A DNA stretch of 64,000 nucleotides from Spirochaetae bacterium HGW-Spirochaetae-1 (GTDB lineage: Bacteria; Spirochaetota; UBA4802; UBA5550), in assembly GCA_002839375.1 (NCBI GenBank), contig PGXY01000008.1:181043-245042 (forward strand), read 5' to 3'. Below, piece by piece: positions 1-8,487 of this stretch (its first letter is position 1; every line of letters begins with the position of its first letter). The notes below the pieces were generated by a model, which saw nothing but the letters and a program-made list of their open reading frames with translations, searched no databases and had not been told where the DNA came from. The translations under genes and the position numbers were made by a program.

Positions 1-82
1 CTATGCCAGGCTGGAGATAAGCGATGCCCGGTTCAATGTTCCTGAACCGTATTGATTGCCGATGAGGGCCGCTTCTCTGTGG

Positions 83-1660
83 CTAATCCTGCATGCGGAC
101 AGAGAACATTTCCGTGAGTGTGCGCATTTCCACGGCCTGGGCCGACATTTCTTCGCTCACCGATGCGGTTTCTTCCACCAGCGAGGAATTTTCCTGGGTT
201 ATTTTATCCATCTGCATCATAGCCGTATTTATCTGCTGCATGCCATGGCGCTGCTCATCGCTGGCTGAAGCGATTTCCCGTACAACCTCACCGACATTGC
301 CAATGGATTCCCTGATGAGGCGCAGCGCCTCACGGCTTTTCGTTCCCATTTCAGTGGCATTATGGATGGATATCATGGATTCGGCAATCACACCATTTAT
401 TTCCTTGGCAGCCTCCCTGGCTCTGCCGGCCAGAGAACGCACCTCGGCAGCCACAACGGCGAATCCCCGTCCCTGCTCCCCGGCCCTTGCGGCCTCCACT
501 GCCGCGTTGAGGGCCAGGAGGTTCGTCTGAAAGGCTATTTCATTGATCATGGCCGTTATCTCGGCGATGCGGCTGCTGCTCTCGCTGATTTTCCCAATGG
601 AGTCGATTGCGCCGAGCACAACCGATGCGCTTTCATCGGCTGTTCTGGCCGCATCGAGGGAGAGCCTTTCAGCCTTCTGGGCATTGTCGGCATTACTGGA
701 TATTCCGGCAACGGCCTCTTCTATGCTTGAGGCAATTTCTTCCAGCGATGAGGCCTGTTCCGTGTTCATCTGGGAAAGCTGCTGGTTTCCGCCGGCGATT
801 TGTTCCACGACGGTAGTGAGCCTGTTGGCGTTTTCCACCACGTTCGCTACAAGGTTTTCCAGGTTGTCAGCCGATACGTTCAGTGTTTTTGCCAGTGTGC
901 CTATTTCGTCATTCTGGTCCAGTTCGATTCTCTCTTTCAGGTTTCCCCGGGCCAGTTCTTCGGCAAAGGCCGCACATTGGGCAATGCCGCTTTTAATATT
1001 TCGTGACACAAGGTAAATCAACAGGGCCAGGAGGCCGGTAATGATTGTAAAGACGATGGCGATGCGTATCTGGAGATTTACAAGACGGCCCGCAATCTCT
1101 TCGCGTATATCAGCCTCGTATACGCCCGTGCCGATGATCCAGTTCAGGGGAGCGAAGGTCTTTACATAGGATATTTTCGGCTCCAGGCGGTTCTTGTCCT
1201 GTTTGTACTGCCAGATATACTGCACATATCCGGCGTTGTTTTTTTTGCAGACCTGAACCATTTCGACAAAGAGCTTCTTGCCCGAGGGATCTTTATAATC
1301 CGAAAGGTCCTTGTCATTGAGGTCGGGACGCAGGGGATGCATGACCATGAAGGGCCGGAAGTCGTTGATCCATACATAATCATTGCCGTCCCTGCCGTAA
1401 CGTATTCTTCTGACATAATTGAAGGCATTTTCTCTGAATTCCTTCTCGGTAATTACGCCGTTGATATGATCCTGGTACATGCCATTGATTGTTGCAACGG
1501 TGGTATCCACAATATCCATGATCTTTTCCTTTTTCATGTCATAAACTGTCTTCTTTATCACGGGGAGCACATAAATGAACATGACAAGGAGAAAGCTGAG
1601 AATGACGATTCCGCCGATTGATAATATTTTTGTTTGTATAGACATATTCTTCCAGTACAT
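83..1660 (-). CDS. Methyl-accepting chemotaxis protein with periplasmic Cache domain
   Basis: This is a transmembrane chemoreceptor of 525 residues. A membrane segment (about residues 10-32) is followed by a periplasmic single-Cache ligand-binding region (about 40-185, with the DYVWIND and GTGVYEADI motifs typical of this fold). A second membrane segment (about 197-218), a HAMP linker and a long cytoplasmic coiled coil come next. The signalling hairpin tip is clear (residues around [19 protein letters not shown]). GAGGTAAT stands just upstream of the ATG, which supports this start. No C-terminal CheR-tethering pentapeptide is visible. It sits alone, without che genes nearby, and should signal to CheA/CheW encoded elsewhere. 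The ligand is unknown; small organic acids are common for this Cache type. Confidence 0.93.
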   Translation of the reverse strand: MYWKNMSIQTKILSIGGIVILSFLLVMFIYVLPVIKKTVYDMKKEKIMDIVDTTVATINGMYQDHINGVITEKEFRENAFNYVRRIRYGRDGNDYVWINDFRPFMVMHPLRPDLNDKDLSDYKDPSGKKLFVEMVQVCKKNNAGYVQYIWQYKQDKNRLEPKISYVKTFAPLNWIIGTGVYEADIREEIAGRLVNLQIRIAIVFTIITGLLALLIYLVSRNIKSGIAQCAAFAEELARGNLKERIELDQNDEIGTLAKTLNVSADNLENLVANVVENANRLTTVVEQIAGGNQQLSQMNTEQASSLEEIASSIEEAVAGISSNADNAQKAERLSLDAARTADESASVVLGAIDSIGKISESSSRIAEITAMINEIAFQTNLLALNAAVEAARAGEQGRGFAVVAAEVRSLAGRAREAAKEINGVIAESMISIHNATEMGTKSREALRLIRESIGNVGEVVREIASASDEQRHGMQQINTAMMQMDKITQENSSLVEETASVSEEMSAQAVEMRTLTEMFSVRMQD

Positions 1661-1795
1661 GGTATTACCTCGATGTAGCAGGGATGGGGAACGTGGTGAT
1701 GGGATACCTTTATAGTAACACCCGACTGGAAGACTGTCAATAGCGCATATGAGGAAAAGACATGGATTATAGGGGTTGTTTATATGTTTGTTAAA

Positions 1796-1807
1796 GGGGT
1801 CAGAGCC
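1796..1807 (+). repeat. Copy 1 of dispersed 12-mer GGGGTCAGAGCC
   Basis: The 12-mer lies in the 161-nt gap between the chemoreceptor and the DUF457 gene. Four more exact copies occur, at 2511-2522 in the same orientation and at 7807-7818, 14622-14633 and 14661-14672 inverted. All copies are intergenic. Confidence 0.8.
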
Positions 1808-1821
1808 CGCTTTTATCGAAG

Positions 1822-2388
1822 TTAATTGGCGCGGAAGGCCGCACTTAAACGCAGAAATATTTTTTTCAACAGATATATGAACATTATCAGGGCGAGAGAG
1901 GGGGCGATGACCCAGATCAGTTCACTCTTTATCACGTTGAGGCCCCGTTCGGATATGAAGGCTTCAAGGCCAATGGGCGAGACCCTTATGGGCCGCCAGG
2001 GGAAAAAATAACGGCTATGATCGAAGGGGATGAAGAAACCCACGCCCAGGCCGCCGCTGGTCATGGCATCCAGGACTCCATGAAGCGCCGTCACGGTTGT
2101 GAATATCAGGAAGAGCTGCAGGTAATAGAATATCCCTCTGCGGTCCGTGAGATAAATCAGGGCGGCCATAAAAAATCCCGTACAGGCGGCGAAGACCAGG
2201 CTGTGGGATAAACCCCGGTGTCCGAAGGTATGGCCGTAGGGTATTCCCATTCCGAAGGCAATGACATCCAGGTCAGGAAGGATCGAGCAGAAAAGGACCG
2301 CCATGAAAAGCAGGAAGCCCTTCTTTTGCGGATGAAGGACCGAGGCCAGGGCCGGCCCTGCCGCCATATGGGCTATTGCCGTGGGCAT
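1822..2388 (-). CDS. DUF457 / YdjM-like membrane-bound metal-dependent hydrolase
   Basis: This integral membrane protein belongs to the YdjM/DUF457 family, whose members are annotated as metal-dependent hydrolases. The start used here gives 188 residues beginning [11 protein letters not shown], which matches the usual N-terminus. AGGAG lies about 9 nt upstream of that ATG, whereas an in-frame ATG 11 codons further upstream lacks such a site. The diagnostic polar residues are present: an early His in the first helix, the PDLD motif after helix two, and GHRGLSHS. Four or five hydrophobic helices follow. The gene is bracketed by two copies of the GGGGTCAGAGCC repeat. The substrate is not known. 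Confidence 0.85.
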   Translation of the reverse strand: MPTAIAHMAAGPALASVLHPQKKGFLLFMAVLFCSILPDLDVIAFGMGIPYGHTFGHRGLSHSLVFAACTGFFMAALIYLTDRRGIFYYLQLFLIFTTVTALHGVLDAMTSGGLGVGFFIPFDHSRYFFPWRPIRVSPIGLEAFISERGLNVIKSELIWVIAPSLALIMFIYLLKKIFLRLSAAFRAN

Positions 2389-2510
2389 GATTGTATTCTC
2401 CTGTCGGATGAGATTTGTCATATTGTCTGTACGCTCATTCAGTGTACAGTATTAACGTCATGTCATAGTTTTCATCCCGTTTAAATACTCAAGAAATATT
2501 TGCATGAAAC

Positions 2511-2522
2511 GGGGTCAGAGCC
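2511..2522 (+). repeat. Copy 2 of dispersed 12-mer GGGGTCAGAGCC
   Basis: This copy is exact and in the same orientation as copy 1. It lies on the other side of the DUF457 gene, so the two copies bracket it. Confidence 0.8.
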
Positions 2523-2643
2523 TCCTTTGCCGCTTCATTGCTATTCATAGGAATATCCCCCGCCTGATTTGATTTTTAAAATATATTTTAGAACCTATAT
2601 GGCTTAAATGGTGTTATTTTGTGACAATAGGTTCGTTATGGTT

Positions 2644-2674
2644 GTAAAATATACTATATCAAACTATATATTAC
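2644..2674. promoter_or_regulatory. Putative operator (inverted repeat) before the metal-uptake operon
   Basis: Ten-base arms with one mismatch (GTAAAATATA and TATATATTAC) are separated by 11 nt. They lie about 30 nt upstream of the proposed -35 box. The AT-rich dyad and its position suggest a regulator site, for example for a metal-responsive repressor or activator. The regulator is not identified. Confidence 0.35.
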
Positions 2675-2702
2675 AAAAAATTACCAGTTAAGGGTTATTC
2701 TG

Positions 2703-2730
2703 TTGACACTGGTCTGGAAGATTTTAAATA
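2703..2730 (+). promoter_or_regulatory. Putative sigma70-type promoter of the uptake operon
   Basis: TTGACA at 2703-2708 is followed by a 16-nt spacer and TAAATA at 2725-2730. The spacing and the consensus -35 fit a housekeeping promoter starting near 2737, about 45 nt before the proposed GTG start. Confidence 0.5.
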
Positions 2731-2780
2731 TGAAAATGGATAATTGAAATGATTATAAAATATAAAGCAAGGTGATCGTA

Positions 2781-3926
2781 GTGTATAAATCTGATAAAAA
2801 TGTATATAAATTATTATATAATACCGGCAGCGGCACGATGCGAATGATCATACTGAGCATGGTGCTTGTGCTGACGGGCTGCTCTCCCCAGGCCGGCGAA
2901 AATAAAGCCAAAGTGGTTCCGGGAGAGACCAGGGAAATCATGGATATGAAGGGGAATCGGCTTGTAGTGCCGAAAAATCTGACCCGCGTCGCTCTTCTCG
3001 GCGGTCCGACTGGGCAGGTGGCCTATATACTGGGAGTGCAGGACCGGTTGTGCGCCGTTACAAAAAGTATCGTCACATCGGAACTGGTAGGCATGTTCGA
3101 TCCCTCCATGAAAACACGTCCCGTGGCCCGCACTGTCAACGGCACGGTACATATTGAACAGCTCCTCAGTTCTGATCCCCAACTGGTAATTGCCGGAGAC
3201 CTGGACGGGCAGATTGTACAGAAAAAGACAAGCATTCCCGTGGCATTTTTTGAAGACAGCATGTCCCACGGTATTGAGGATATCAAGAAGGAGCTGAAGT
3301 TTTATGCCTCCGTATTTGAGGCCGAAGACCGGTGCAAGGCCTACTGCGATTATCTCGATGCCATGATCGACCTTGTCAGAAAACGTACTGCGGGCATTCC
3401 GGAAAAAGACAGGAAATCTGTTTTCAACGGGTATAACGCCAATCATCTCGTAACGCTGGGCGGAGATACATTCATGCAGGAACGTATAGAGATCGCCGGC
3501 TGCCGGAACGCAGCTATAAGCATCCGGACCGCGGGCAAACAGGAAGGGCTTCATTCCGGCCTGGGAGAGGTTTCCATGGAACAGGTCCTGGCATGGAATC
3601 CCGATATCATTGTCGTTGATATGGGGGGCGTTGATGAACTGAGCAGGGATGACCGATGGGCTTCCATAAAGGCCGTGAAAAACAGGCAGGTGTTCATACA
3701 GCCTGCCGGTGTATTTATCTGGGACAGACCCTCGGCCGAGGCTGCCGCGCTGCATCCCCTCTGGCAGGCTTCAATTGCCTATCCGGAAAAATTCAGGGAC
3801 ATCTCCTTTGTGAAGGAGGTGCAGCGCTTTTACCGTGAGATTTTTCATTTCAATCTTTCGGAAAAACAGGCCCGCATGATTGAGAATGGTTATTTTAAAT
3901 CAAAGATCATGCGCGGTGTTAATTAG
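2781..3926 (+). CDS. Class III (FecB/BtuF/MolA-like) ABC transporter substrate-binding lipoprotein
   Basis: This is the solute-binding component of a FecBCD-type importer. GTG at 2781 is preceded by AAGGTGA at good spacing; an in-frame GTG at 2772 and an ATG at 2838 are less well supported. A hydrophobic signal ends in LTGC, a lipobox, so the mature protein should be anchored by a lipidated Cys. Two lobes joined by a long helix follow, as in TroA/FecB-like proteins. The N-lobe starts near LVVPKNLTRVALLGGP and the C-lobe contains the NPDIIVVDMGG strand. Downstream come the permease, the ATPase, a DUF364 protein and a MOT1-type permease. The ligand could be a siderophore, cobalamin, heme or molybdate/tungstate. 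The neighbours favour a metal or oxyanion, but that is inference. Confidence 0.88.
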   Translation: MYKSDKNVYKLLYNTGSGTMRMIILSMVLVLTGCSPQAGENKAKVVPGETREIMDMKGNRLVVPKNLTRVALLGGPTGQVAYILGVQDRLCAVTKSIVTSELVGMFDPSMKTRPVARTVNGTVHIEQLLSSDPQLVIAGDLDGQIVQKKTSIPVAFFEDSMSHGIEDIKKELKFYASVFEAEDRCKAYCDYLDAMIDLVRKRTAGIPEKDRKSVFNGYNANHLVTLGGDTFMQERIEIAGCRNAAISIRTAGKQEGLHSGLGEVSMEQVLAWNPDIIVVDMGGVDELSRDDRWASIKAVKNRQVFIQPAGVFIWDRPSAEAAALHPLWQASIAYPEKFRDISFVKEVQRFYREIFHFNLSEKQARMIENGYFKSKIMRGVN

Positions 3927-3935
3927 GGGCCGGCA

Positions 3936-4985
3936 GTGAACAGGCGAAACCTTCCCGGCGGGGATGTACAGGTGCGGATAATGTCCAGGCCGGCGAGGGT
4001 TAAGCTTATACTTGCCGTACTGGTGGTGGTCGTTTCCATTGCCTCCCTCATGATGGGCAGAATATATATCCACCCCCTCATCATCCTCAAGGTCATGGCG
4101 TCGAAATTTTTCCCCATTGTTCCAGACTGGTCGCCCACCATTGAAAGCGTGATAATGAATGTACGGCTTCCCCGGCTTGCCGCGGGCCTCCTCGTGGGGT
4201 CCGGTCTTTCCATTTCAGGGGCCTCGTTCCAGGGACTGTTCAGGAATCCCCTTGTCTCACCGCATATTCTCGGTGTGGCCGCCGGTGCCGGTTTTGGAGC
4301 CGCCCTGGCAATCCTTCTTTTTGACAGCCTGATAATCACACAGATATTTTCATTCGCTTTCGGTATCATTGCCGTTATCATGGCTTTCCTGCTCAGCAGG
4401 GTATACCGTTCTTCGCCTATACTCATGCTGGTCCTGGCGGGGATTATCGTGGGATCACTTTTTTCGGCACTCACGTCCTTTATTAAATATATCGCCGATC
4501 CCATGAACCGCATGCCGGCTATTGTGTTCTGGCTGCTGGGATCTCTGAATAATGTGAGCAACAAGGATTTAATCGTCGTTGCCCCGGTGTTTCTTCTGTG
4601 CATCGCCTGCCTGCTTCTTATCCGCTGGCGTATCAATGTCATCGCCATGGGGGAGGATGACGCCAGGGCACTGGGTGTTAACACGGAACTGACCGGGGCC
4701 GTCATCATTCTCTGTGCCACGGTCATCACGGCCGGTGCGGTCTGCATCAGCGGGATCATCGGATGGATCGGCCTGGTCATCCCTCATATCGGACGCCTGC
4801 TTACGGGACCGGATCATCGTCACCTGCTTCCCGTATCGCTTCTGGCGGGAGCGGCATACCTGGTAATCGTGGATACCATCGCCCGTACCGTGATGGTGAC
4901 GGAAATTCCCATTGGAATCCTGACAGCCATAATAGGGGCGCCGTTTTTCGCGCTGCTTCTGCGCAGGAACAGTCCCGGGTGGTAG
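3936..4985 (+). CDS. FecCD-family ABC transporter permease
   Basis: This 349-residue inner-membrane permease of the BtuC/FecCD/MolB family has about ten hydrophobic helices. Family hallmarks are visible: RLPRLAAGLLVGSGLSISG near the first third, RNPLVSPHILGVAAGAGFG after it, and the coupling region GWIGLVIPHIGRLLTGPDHR near the C-terminus. The start is a GTG ten bases after the binding-protein gene, preceded by AGGGG. The gene ends three bases before the ATPase gene, so the three are one transcription unit. A homodimer would pair with two copies of the ATPase and the lipoprotein upstream. Confidence 0.93.
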   Translation: MNRRNLPGGDVQVRIMSRPARVKLILAVLVVVVSIASLMMGRIYIHPLIILKVMASKFFPIVPDWSPTIESVIMNVRLPRLAAGLLVGSGLSISGASFQGLFRNPLVSPHILGVAAGAGFGAALAILLFDSLIITQIFSFAFGIIAVIMAFLLSRVYRSSPILMLVLAGIIVGSLFSALTSFIKYIADPMNRMPAIVFWLLGSLNNVSNKDLIVVAPVFLLCIACLLLIRWRINVIAMGEDDARALGVNTELTGAVIILCATVITAGAVCISGIIGWIGLVIPHIGRLLTGPDHRHLLPVSLLAGAAYLVIVDTIARTVMVTEIPIGILTAIIGAPFFALLLRRNSPGW

Positions 4986-4988
4986 GCC

Positions 4989-5780
4989 ATGGCTGAACGG
5001 ATAAAGGTTGAAAAACTTTCTTTCAGATACGGACCGGTCCATGCTCCCCGTGTATTTGAGAACCTCTCTTTTTCGGTATCAACGGGGGAACTCATGTGTC
5101 TCCTGGGGCCCAACGGTACGGGAAAATCAACGCTTCTGAAATGCATGAACGGTCTCCTGAAGCCGGTGAGCGGAACGGTAGTTCTTGACGGAGAAGATGT
5201 ATCCTCTCTGTCACGGGAGGACATAGCGAGGAAGGTCGGTTTTGTTCCGCAGTCCCATTCATCGGTGTTCCCCTTTCTGGTCAGGGACGTTGTCGTTATG
5301 GGAAGAACACCGCACCTTACAATTTTTTCATCGCCGTCGCGCAAGGATCTCGATATTGCCGGCCATGTCATGGAACAGGTGGGAATATCCCATCTGGCCG
5401 GAAAACCCTGCACCATGATCAGCGGCGGTGAATGGCAGCTGGTGCTTATCGCCCGGGCCCTGACCCAGCAGCCGGAAATACTTATTCTTGATGAACCCAC
5501 GTCGCACCTCGATATGGGGAACCAGTTGAAAATACTGAATGTCGTGCATGGTCTTGCCAGATCGGGGCTGACTGTGGTAATGGCCTCGCACTTTCCCGAC
5601 CATGCCTTTCTCAGCTCCACCAGCGTTGCCGTATTGAAAGATGGTTCCTTTACGGCCTGGGGAACTCCCGATGATGTCGTGACGGAATCACTGCTGAGGG
5701 ATACCTATGGCGTTGCCGTAAAGGTGCTCCATGTAGAGGAGGCAGGCAGAAAGGTGTGCATACCCGTTATGAAAAACTGA
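4989..5780 (+). CDS. FecE/BtuD-type ABC transporter ATP-binding protein
   Basis: This 263-residue ATPase energises the FecCD-type importer. Walker A (GPNGTGKST) lies at residues 40-48, the Q-loop around FVPQ, the signature as ISGGEWQL, and Walker B as ILILDEPTSHLD followed by the H-loop MASHFP. The family hallmark PHLTIF, which follows VVMGRTP, is typical of iron and cobalamin ATPases. It starts three bases after the permease stop codon. Its end lies 44 nt upstream of the ATG chosen for the DUF364 gene. Confidence 0.95.
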   Translation: MAERIKVEKLSFRYGPVHAPRVFENLSFSVSTGELMCLLGPNGTGKSTLLKCMNGLLKPVSGTVVLDGEDVSSLSREDIARKVGFVPQSHSSVFPFLVRDVVVMGRTPHLTIFSSPSRKDLDIAGHVMEQVGISHLAGKPCTMISGGEWQLVLIARALTQQPEILILDEPTSHLDMGNQLKILNVVHGLARSGLTVVMASHFPDHAFLSSTSVAVLKDGSFTAWGTPDDVVTESLLRDTYGVAVKVLHVEEAGRKVCIPVMKN

Positions 5781-5824
5781 AAAAATACGGGAAAACCCGT
5801 AGTGGTAAGGAGATTGTATTCAAG

Positions 5825-6712
5825 ATGAAAGTGAATGAAAAAAAAACAGTCCTTGAGAGATCATATGATCAGCTGAAAAGCATATATGAAGAAATGGCAT
5901 TGCAGCCGGGGACACTTCGTAAAATCGGCCTGAAACGGGCGTGGAATGTCATTATCGGAAGCCATGGACAATGCGGCCTGGCCCTTAACTTTACGGGGAT
6001 GCATGCCGTCTACAGTGAGGAACAGAGAATAGCCGACCAGGAAAAACTCCGAACTCTTATCGGGCTCTCCCTTTTTGATGCCGCTGCCCGGACCATATCA
6101 TCGGCTTCTCTCCAGGAACGGTCAATCGGCCTGGCCTGTCTCAATGCCCTGTCGCAGCCCCTGCGGGACAATGAAATTCTTGAAAAACGAGGTATCGCCC
6201 CCGTTTATAAAAATATTGACTCGTTCATTAAAAAGACGGACGTTGTAACGGTCGTGGGACACGGCGGTGTGGTGAGGGATTTTTTCGGCAAGTGCCGCGA
6301 AATCCATGTCACGGACATGCGGCCGAAAGAGGATTTCCAGACAACGGTAATCGGTGAAACAATAACCTACGGGCCGGAAAATATCTTTCTCCATGGCGCC
6401 GATGAAAACAGGGATCTCCTTTCCCGCTCGGATTTCGTCATGATCACGGGATCAACCCTGGTCAATGACACCTTTGATGAACTCATGGGCTGGTGCGCCA
6501 ATGCCAGGGTCAGAGCCCTGTACGGTCCCAGTGCATACCTGGCGCCGGAAGTCCTTTTCAGCAATGGCGTCACCCTGGTGCAGCAGGCCGGGATAAGCAA
6601 TCCGGAACGTTTCGAGTTCGACATGGTGAACGATCTGGATATGGAATCAGCTCTGAAAATGAACCAGATGATGAAACATGAATTTCTCGAAAAAGAAAAC
6701 CCCGGAAAATAA
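5825..6712 (+). CDS. DUF364 / DUF4213 Rossmann-like protein, putative heavy-metal chelation
   Basis: This 295-residue soluble protein matches the DUF4213-DUF364 family. The N-terminal part has the VIIGSHGQCGLALNF region. The C-terminal part has a Rossmann-like core (VTVVGHGGVVRDF) and the SDFVMITGSTLVNDTFDEL motif. The family is linked by fold and gene context to metal chelation and anaerobic cofactor metabolism, but no reaction is established. The ATG at 5825 is preceded by TAAGGAG 12 nt away. An open frame extends 23 codons upstream into the ATPase gene. The 3' end overlaps the next gene by 35 nt, which implies translational coupling. In this operon it may handle or store the imported metal inside the cell; that is inference. 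Confidence 0.85.
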   Translation: MKVNEKKTVLERSYDQLKSIYEEMALQPGTLRKIGLKRAWNVIIGSHGQCGLALNFTGMHAVYSEEQRIADQEKLRTLIGLSLFDAAARTISSASLQERSIGLACLNALSQPLRDNEILEKRGIAPVYKNIDSFIKKTDVVTVVGHGGVVRDFFGKCREIHVTDMRPKEDFQTTVIGETITYGPENIFLHGADENRDLLSRSDFVMITGSTLVNDTFDELMGWCANARVRALYGPSAYLAPEVLFSNGVTLVQQAGISNPERFEFDMVNDLDMESALKMNQMMKHEFLEKENPGK

Positions 6713-7802
6713 AAGCATGAGGATAGATGTGCACGAAATCGCCGCCTCCGTGGCCGATTTCGGCACCATCCTTCCCATTCTCTTCGCCGCGGCCATGATC
6801 GCGAAAATAAACCTGGGTCTTGTTCTTGTCTTTCTGGCCGTCTGGTATGTCATTACGGGCCTTGTCTACCGGATACCCATACCAGTCGAACCGATGAAGG
6901 CCATCGGTGCCATCATTATAGCCGGCGGGGCAACGGCGGGAGAAGTGGCGGCATCGGGCATTACTATCGGCCTTTTGTTCCTGGTGCTGGGTATCGCCAG
7001 GGGCATGAAATACATCCAGAACCTGATTCCCCTGGCGGTAATCAGGGGTGTCCAGCTGGGACTTACGCTTATCCTTTTAAAAACATCATTCCGGTTTATC
7101 ACGGCTGACCCGCTGTTTTCAGGCCTGGGTATTAGTGTTATCGTCATATTCTTTTTGTTAAACCGATACCGGAAGGTTCCGGACTTCTCGGCTCTCATAA
7201 TCATCGTTGGTGGTATTGCTCTGTCTCTCTGGACCCGGGGCCTGCCGGGACTGTCTCCTGTTGCCGTCGCCATCCCGGTTATATCATTTCCCCGTGATTT
7301 CCTTTCCTCGGGATGGCGTCTTGTGCTCCCCCAGGTACCACTCACCATCGCCAATGCTATCCTGGCCACGTCGCTTCTGGCAAAGGACCTTTTTAATCGG
7401 GATGTTGATTCCGACAAACTTTCCGTGACTATCGGATTGATGAACCTGGCCTCGGCCCCCCTTGGCGGTTTTCCCATGTGTCACGGCGCCGGGGGGATGG
7501 CGGCCCATTACCGTTTCGGCGGCCGTACTGGCGGGACCAATATCGTTGCCGGCATTATCCTGCTCGTTTTCGCTTTTTTCTTTTCCGATGCGGCGACTGT
7601 TGCCTCGCTGCCCCAGGGCATGTTCGGGGCACTCCTCGTCTTCGTGGCCCTGGAACTGGGGAAACACGGCATCAAGACTGAATCACCGGTTCTCACCGGT
7701 GCCATGGCCCTGGCAGCCCTTTTTTTCAACATGACCGCTGCGTTTGCCGGGGGGCTCGTTGTGGTGTGGATTCTGAAGCGTTTCGGAATTACAGTAAAAT
7801 AG
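6678..7802 (+). CDS. MOT1-type molybdate/sulfate permease (SulP-related)
   Basis: This membrane protein of 374 residues has about ten helices. It carries the two family motifs, one near residue 25 (ADFGTILPI) and one near residue 255 (MNLASAPLGGFPMCHGAGG). The PVEPMKAIGA stretch is also characteristic. These are hallmarks of the MOT1/putative sulfate-molybdate transporter family, in which characterised plant and algal members carry molybdate. The gene begins 35 nt inside the DUF364 gene, so it is the last cistron of the uptake operon. Pairing a MOT1 permease with a FecBCD-type importer suggests molybdate or tungstate as the shared theme. Sulfate remains possible. Confidence 0.85.
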   Translation: MNFSKKKTPENKSMRIDVHEIAASVADFGTILPILFAAAMIAKINLGLVLVFLAVWYVITGLVYRIPIPVEPMKAIGAIIIAGGATAGEVAASGITIGLLFLVLGIARGMKYIQNLIPLAVIRGVQLGLTLILLKTSFRFITADPLFSGLGISVIVIFFLLNRYRKVPDFSALIIIVGGIALSLWTRGLPGLSPVAVAIPVISFPRDFLSSGWRLVLPQVPLTIANAILATSLLAKDLFNRDVDSDKLSVTIGLMNLASAPLGGFPMCHGAGGMAAHYRFGGRTGGTNIVAGIILLVFAFFFSDAATVASLPQGMFGALLVFVALELGKHGIKTESPVLTGAMALAALFFNMTAAFAGGLVVVWILKRFGITVK

Positions 7803-7806
7803 GGGA

Positions 7807-7818
7807 GGCTCTGACCCC
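7807..7818 (-). repeat. Copy 3 of dispersed 12-mer (inverted)
   Basis: GGCTCTGACCCC reads as GGGGTCAGAGCC on the minus strand. It sits in the 28-nt gap between the two convergent operons. Confidence 0.8.
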
Positions 7819-7830
7819 CAAAAGATCGGT

Positions 7831-8487
7831 TCAGTCCTCTTCCTTCTCCAGGTAAATCCAGAAGCCTGAATCGTCATTGCTGACTTCATACCGGTGGATT
7901 CCCAGCTTCACCAGCAGTTCCGGAAATATGCGTTTTTGTTCATTCATGAATTTTCCAGCGGGATGATCTTTTTTCCTTCTGCCGCGTTCATTCATCATGT
8001 GGTTGATTTCTTCATGTATCTCGCGGGAGCCCAGGCCCAGTCCGACGAAGGCTTTTCCTCCGGGGCGCAGTACGCGGTTTATCTCACGGAAGGCATGCTC
8101 CAGGTCCCAGGCGAAGAGAGAACCGCGGCTTATGACGAGATCCACGGAGCGGTCCTTTACGGGCAGCTCCTTTGTATTGGCGATGAGTGGGGTTATGCGG
8201 TGAGAGAATCCCGCGCGGGCGATATTTTTCCGGGCGAAATGAAGAATATGTTCGGAAATATCGAGCGCGATAAGCCGTAGTTCGGTCTGCCGGGCCGTTT
8301 CAATGGCAAGATGGGCAGGGCCGCTGCCCAGGTCCAGGGCCAGGCCGTTGACTATCCCGCACTGTTTGATGATGCGCGTGACGATATAGGGAAAGGCCGG
8401 GGCAAAAAAGGTTCCGGCGACTTCATTGTAGTCCCTGGCTTCTTCATAACTGAAAATATTTCTGTTGTCCTGCTCATTCTTCATCAT
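7831..8487 (-). CDS. Class I SAM-dependent methyltransferase (paralogue of the one at 11351)
   Basis: This is a 218-residue Rossmann-fold methyltransferase. Motif I is LDLGSGPAH (SAM binding), followed by the acidic IALDIS loop and DLVISRGSLFAWD after motif III. The VLRPGGKAFVG strand is typical of the Methyltransf_11 group. Its start overlaps the stop of the upstream binding-protein gene as ATGA, so it is the last gene of the minus-strand operon. It shares its layout and many motifs (DLGSGP, DLVISRGS, RVLRPGG or RILKPG) with the first gene of the same operon. The two therefore arose by duplication and may act on related substrates. The substrate is unknown. Confidence 0.87.
   Translation of the reverse strand: MMKNEQDNRNIFSYEEARDYNEVAGTFFAPAFPYIVTRIIKQCGIVNGLALDLGSGPAHLAIETARQTELRLIALDISEHILHFARKNIARAGFSHRITPLIANTKELPVKDRSVDLVISRGSLFAWDLEHAFREINRVLRPGGKAFVGLGLGSREIHEEINHMMNERGRRKKDHPAGKFMNEQKRIFPELLVKLGIHRYEVSNDDSGFWIYLEKEED

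Larger units (their letters stand above)
2389..2780. other. Non-coding regulatory gap upstream of the metal-uptake operon
   Basis: This gap of 392 nt carries the leader of the DUF457 gene, one copy of the dispersed 12-mer (2511-2522) and two inverted repeats. The first is GAACCTAT at 2591-2598 against ATAGGTTC at 2627-2634. The second is GTAAAATATA at 2644-2653 against TATATATTAC at 2665-2674. A likely promoter lies at 2703-2730. No coding region is visible. Confidence 0.6.

Noticed and set aside
1..82. Possible end of another gene on the minus strand
   Set aside because: A short open stretch ends in TAG at position 1-3, but it has no start after the chemoreceptor stop and no recognisable product.
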